From Streptomyces sp. M41(2017) (GTDB lineage: Bacteria; Actinomycetota; Actinomycetes; Streptomycetales; Streptomycetaceae), in the NCBI RefSeq assembly GCF_002078175.1, contig NZ_MWFK01000002.1, positions 1,612,001-1,676,000 on the forward strand: a stretch of DNA of 64,000 nucleotides, written 5' to 3'. Of the stretch, positions 59,861 to 64,000 are shown piece after piece. Each line of letters starts with the position of its first letter. Position 1 is the first letter of the stretch. The position numbers and the translations under genes are program-made. The notes below the pieces were generated by a model. It had not been told where the DNA came from and did no database searches. It saw only the letters and a program-made list of their open reading frames with translations.

Positions 59861-60973
59861 TCAGGGTGCGACCGAGTCGAACCCGGTGAAGCCGCTCGGG
59901 TCGTGGCGGCCGAACGAGCCGTGTTCGAAGATCCCGTGTCCCACCTGCCCGTCGAGGGTGAAGCGGGCGGCGTGGTCGGTCACCCCGTAGCCGGCGAGGG
60001 GATGGGCGTCCGGGTCGGCGAGGTCGTGGACGCGCCGGTCGGTCCACCCGCGGCCCCGCCAGGTGCCGTGCTGCCAGTCGTCGGCGGGCGGATATCCCGC
60101 GCCGATCGCGAGCGGCGACGAGCAGAGCACCTCGACGTCCAGCTCCAGCGGTTCGCGGTCCCGCGGGTCGGTGAGGTGGAGGACCGCGGAGGTGGGCCGA
60201 CGAGTGCCGGTGACGTAGGTGATGTCGGCCTGGGGCCAGCCGAGTTGGCGGTCGCGGTGACCGTCGCGCACGAGGGTCGCGTCGTTCAGGGTGCGGTACC
60301 CGTCGGCGTCCTCCTGGACGACGACCATCAGGAAGCGGTCCTCGAACCGCACCGGGCACCAGATCCAGTGGAACCCCTCGGCCGGGTTCTCGGCGGCGAG
60401 CCGGCCGCCCTCCTCACCCGGGATCGGCCGCACCCCCCAACTGCGGTCCCGGGTGCCGGTCCACTCCCCCGCGCCGACCGGGATCTCGTCGCCGTCGACC
60501 CGGATGACGCCCTCGACGCCGCCCGCCTGGACGAAGCGGCGGCCTTCCAGGGTGAGCCTGCCGCCGCGGCGCTGGACGTGGTGCGGCTCCCAGAGGGCGG
60601 GGAAGTCGGCCGTCCAGGTGAGGTCGTACGCGAGGGACGCGTCGTCGGACCGCAGGCGGAACCGGCGCAGCGGCTCCTCGACGGTGATCCGGAAGGGGCC
60701 GACGGCGAGGTCCATACGGTCGTCGCCGAGCGCGTCCGAGGCACGGACGGCGTGCAGACGGTCGCCGCGCCGCAGGGTGGCGTACGCGTCGATCACCCCG
60801 ACGTTCGGGTAGACGCCGAGGCCGAGGATGAGCAGGGCGCGGCCCGCGTGGTCGAGGACGTGGAAGATGCAGCGGTCGTAGGCGTTCCGGTCGCCGCCGG
60901 CCACGTGTTTCATGGACAGCGGGACCTGGTGCACGGGGTATTCGTCGAGGGGGACGGGGCGGTCGTCGGTCAC
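59861..60973 (-). CDS. Conserved protein, lipocalin/CrtC-like, partner of the phosphotransferase
   Basis: I chose the GTG at 60973 (VTDDRPVPLDEYPVHQVPLSM), giving 370 residues. The protein is soluble and rich in beta-strand and tryptophan: FRITVEEPLRRFRLRSD, LTWTADFPALWEPHHVQ, WTGTRDRSWGVRP and FHWIWCPVRFEDRFLMVVV. That pattern recalls the duplicated lipocalin-like barrels of hydroxyneurosporene-synthase/AttH proteins and related actinobacterial unknowns. No catalytic residues can be named. It precedes the phosphotransferase gene by 13 bases; a joint role in metabolism of a lipid or isoprenoid alcohol is an inference only. Confidence 0.75.
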   Translation of the reverse strand: MTDDRPVPLDEYPVHQVPLSMKHVAGGDRNAYDRCIFHVLDHAGRALLILGLGVYPNVGVIDAYATLRRGDRLHAVRASDALGDDRMDLAVGPFRITVEEPLRRFRLRSDDASLAYDLTWTADFPALWEPHHVQRRGGRLTLEGRRFVQAGGVEGVIRVDGDEIPVGAGEWTGTRDRSWGVRPIPGEEGGRLAAENPAEGFHWIWCPVRFEDRFLMVVVQEDADGYRTLNDATLVRDGHRDRQLGWPQADITYVTGTRRPTSAVLHLTDPRDREPLELDVEVLCSSPLAIGAGYPPADDWQHGTWRGRGWTDRRVHDLADPDAHPLAGYGVTDHAARFTLDGQVGHGIFEHGSFGRHDPSGFTGFDSVAP

Positions 60974-61039
60974 GGCATGCCTCCCTGGGCGCGCGGCAGT
61001 TGACGTCGCCCGGAGGGGTACGGCCCCCGGCGGCAGAGT

Positions 61040-61052
61040 TGACGGTACGTCA
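61040..61052. promoter_or_regulatory. Small inverted repeat in the 60974-61271 divergent gap
   Basis: TGACGGTACGTCA has 5-bp arms around 3 bases and lies 67 bases before the leftward gene start. It may be an operator for a TetR-like protein; no other feature is seen in this 298-base gap. Confidence 0.35.
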
Positions 61053-61271
61053 GATGAAGGTCGGGGGCCAGACACCGTGTACGCGGCCGGCACCCCGCAC
61101 GGGGTCCGTCGCGAACGCACACCCGAATCCGCGGGCGGGTGACCTGTCCGCCCGCCGCACCGTTGCCCCGGTATGAACCCCACCCAGGCTGCGACCGGGC
61201 GTCGACGCCGGATTCTCGTCCCGGTTCCGGCAGAATCGGTTCACCGTGCACCTCCGCCCCAGGCTCCGCCC

Positions 61272-61637
61272 GTGCCGGATCCGCCCATCTACCGCGCCCT
61301 GATGCGGGCGTGGGCCGACCGCGGCCGCACGCTCCCGGGGCGCCACGACCCGGAGTGGGTGCGCCTCTCGGCGCCGTCGGCGATGTACGGGTACAGCGCT
61401 TTCGGCGCGGGCCAGGACCCGCGCGGTGAACCGCGTTTCGTCCCGGTCCGCGACGCGCGGAACGAGGGGCAGTTCAACGCGTCCAGGGATCCGCGCAACG
61501 AGTTCGGTGTGACGCCGGACCGGCGCGGCGAGTTCGGCGTGGGGCCGGACCCGCAGGGCGGTTTCGGGGCGCATCGGGGCCCGCGCGGTGATCTCGGCGC
61601 GGGCGCGGGCCGGGACCCGCAGGGCGCCGCTCGCTGA
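61272..61637 (+). CDS. Small protein with C-terminal charged repeats, unknown
   Basis: The likely start is the GTG at 61272 (121 residues), where a family-like sequence begins (PDPPIYRALMRAWADRGRTLPGRHDPEWVRLSAP). From about residue 45 the protein consists of degenerate 10-13-residue units around D-P-[R/Q]-[G/N]-E-F-G-V, about six or seven copies, ending in a glycine/arginine tail. The first part resembles short conserved Streptomyces unknowns; the repeats are presumably disordered. No ribosome binding site is obvious. Coding is supported by the ordered N-terminal half and in-phase repeats, not by homology I can name. Confidence 0.6.
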   Translation: MPDPPIYRALMRAWADRGRTLPGRHDPEWVRLSAPSAMYGYSAFGAGQDPRGEPRFVPVRDARNEGQFNASRDPRNEFGVTPDRRGEFGVGPDPQGGFGAHRGPRGDLGAGAGRDPQGAAR

Positions 61638-62041
61638 CCGAGCGCCCGAATCCCGGACCACGGACGCGCGTCGGTGACATCGCCGGGAGCCGGACCGCCG
61701 ACCACACGGAGGCGGATCCGGCAGGCCCGTTCGCCGTCATGGCGACCGCCCCCGCACCGGAGCGCGCGGGGAGAGCCCTGCCGCCCGCCCCGTGCGTGAG
61801 AGCTCTGCTCCCGGGCCCGGGCGCACAGGGAGGACTCCGCCCGGGCGGCGACACCGGGCCGCCCGTGGCCGCCCGCCCGAGAACGCGTCCCGGCGCCTGA
61901 CACCGAACCCCGACGGGCCCGCCCGGCAGCACGACCGACCTCCCCTCCCGTGCGCCGGGCCGACCCTGTGTGGACAGCGACGCATCCAATTCCGCCGCTC
62001 GGCAGGGGGAGTTGGCGGTCCGGGCCTGCGCGACGGCGAAT
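61638..62041. other. Non-coding stretch upstream of the chitinase promoter
   Basis: About 400 bases without a supportable gene; open frames here on either strand lack ribosome sites and are arginine/proline-rich. The right end adjoins the chitinase regulatory region. Confidence 0.4.
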
Positions 62042-62082
62042 TGGTCCGAACCATTGACGCAGTGGTCTAGTCCTCCTAGGGT
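62042..62082 (+). promoter_or_regulatory. Chitinase promoter with chitinase-type direct repeat and dre-like site
   Basis: TGGTCCGAACCA (62042-62053) resembles the 12-bp direct repeats of Streptomyces chitinase promoters. TTGACG (62054-62059) and TAGGGT (62077-62082) form a -35/-10 pair with a 17-base spacer. The spacer starts with AGTGGTCTAGTCCTCC (62061-62076), which matches the DasR-responsive element consensus AGTGGTCTAGACCACT at 13 of 16 positions. Confidence 0.7.
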
Positions 62083-62193
62083 TCCCCCAACGCCTCACCG
62101 CGTTCATGCCCATCGGCATGGGACGGCCCCTCACGGCCGTCGGCAGGTCCCGGCACGAACACCCCACGCTCCCCTCCCCCACGAGGAGAACCG

Positions 62194-63504
<1,311 letters not shown>

Positions 63505-63523
63505 CCTTCACAGCATGCGAGTC

Positions 63524-63553
63524 GGGGCGGACACCGGTCATGGTGTCCGCCCC
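63524..63553. terminator. Hairpin terminator after the chitinase gene
   Basis: Perfect 12-bp arms GGGGCGGACACC and GGTGTCCGCCCC with a 6-base loop, 20 bases after the stop and followed by TT. It separates the converging TetR-like gene. Confidence 0.88.
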
Positions 63554-63614
63554 TTCCGCATGAGCCGCATGAACCACGTGGGCCGAGCGGGCCGCGTGGG
63601 GCGTCGCGTGCGCT

Positions 63615-64000
63615 TCAGCCGTCCCTGCGGGCATCCGGCGGCGCGGCGTACGAGGGGTCGATCTCCTCGACCGCGCGCATCGTGCCGCCGAGCATCTTGA
63701 CCAGCAGCTCGCGCATGATGTCGCGCGACACCGTCTGGTGGCCGATCCAGTCGAGGGTGGCCCCCTCGACGCCGTGCAGCCAGCCGAGGAGCGCGATGCG
63801 CGGCAACGGCCCGATCCCGCCCCGGCCGTACGCCCCTTCGGCGATCGTCTCGACGATCACCTCGCGCACGCCCTCCCGGATCGCCTGCACCTCGGCGTCG
63901 AAGCCGACACCGCCCGCGATGATGGTGCGGTAGGCGGCCTGATTGTGCTCGGCATAGCGGAGGTAGCCGTCGATGGTGCGGTGGACCCGCTCCACCGGGG
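63615..64000 (-). CDS. TetR-family-like regulator (C-terminal part; cut by window end)
   Basis: The frame is open to the window edge, so the DNA-binding N-terminus is outside. The visible 128 residues are all-helical with RTIDGYLRYAEHNQAAYRTIIAGG and LPRIALLGWLHGVEGATLDWIG, matching the ligand-binding C-terminal domain of TetR regulators. Its target cannot be stated. It converges on the chitinase gene. Confidence 0.75.
   Translation of the reverse strand, partial: PVERVHRTIDGYLRYAEHNQAAYRTIIAGGVGFDAEVQAIREGVREVIVETIAEGAYGRGGIGPLPRIALLGWLHGVEGATLDWIGHQTVSRDIMRELLVKMLGGTMRAVEEIDPSYAAPPDARRDG

Overview
The window is high-GC actinomycete DNA, almost certainly a Streptomyces chromosome. The evidence is a conservon (cvnA-D), a mycothiol-dependent formaldehyde dehydrogenase, rbpA behind a sigma-R-type promoter, polyprenol-phosphate mannose synthase, a GH18 chitinase behind chitinase-type repeats, many GTG starts and dense 4-base gene overlaps. 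No rRNA, tRNA, CRISPR array, insertion sequence or phage gene was found. Both end genes (an SCP-x-type thiolase and a TetR-like regulator) are cut by the window edges.

Layout. 1-1.7 kb: thiolase 3' end, then a decayed EAL/CBS/GGDEF cyclic-di-GMP gene. 1.7-4.0 kb: glpF-glpK. 4.2-12.3 kb (minus): a conservon in which a 1218-residue fused hydantoinase/5-oxoprolinase sits between cvnC and cvnD. 12.7-13.3 kb: a small membrane protein. 13.3-27.1 kb: a choline/glycine betaine catabolic island. It has a Rieske ferredoxin and reductase on the minus strand, and an IclR regulator, formaldehyde dehydrogenase, dimethylglycine oxidase, sarcosine oxidase, Rieske demethylase, betaine aldehyde dehydrogenase, permease and choline dehydrogenase on the plus strand. 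27.2-34.4 kb (minus): a three-gene SMC/condensin-like (MksFEB/JetABC-like) operon without a recognisable nuclease gene, preceded by a 33-bp tandem repeat array. 35.1-40.6 kb: GntR regulator, MFS transporter, DUF1445 protein and pxpABC 5-oxoprolinase. 40.7-46.0 kb (minus): SGNH hydrolase, two GT4 glycosyltransferases, HEAT-repeat and ankyrin proteins. 46.3-53.4 kb: small membrane protein, FtsK-like protein with a lost Walker A lysine, MocR regulator, YczE-like protein, GDPD, Atg22-like MFS and rbpA. 53.6-64 kb: fxsA, ppm, amidohydrolase, Lrp regulator, several conserved unknowns, chitinase and the TetR-like end.

How the genes fit together. The betaine island can be read as one pathway: choline, betaine aldehyde, glycine betaine, dimethylglycine, sarcosine, glycine. 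Formaldehyde released by the demethylations would be handled by the mycothiol enzyme. A matched inverted-repeat motif lies in front of both the ferredoxin/IclR divergent region and the formaldehyde dehydrogenase, so the IclR protein is the likely local regulator. The GntR gene shares an intergenic region with the MFS-DUF1445-pxpABC operon, and a perfect palindrome sits between the -35 and -10 of that operon's putative promoter. The window therefore encodes two unrelated candidate 5-oxoproline-hydrolysing systems. The items most worth follow-up are the SMC-like trio with its upstream palindromic repeat array, the enzyme inserted in the conservon, and a 46-codon ORF linking ferredoxin and reductase through two 4-base overlaps.
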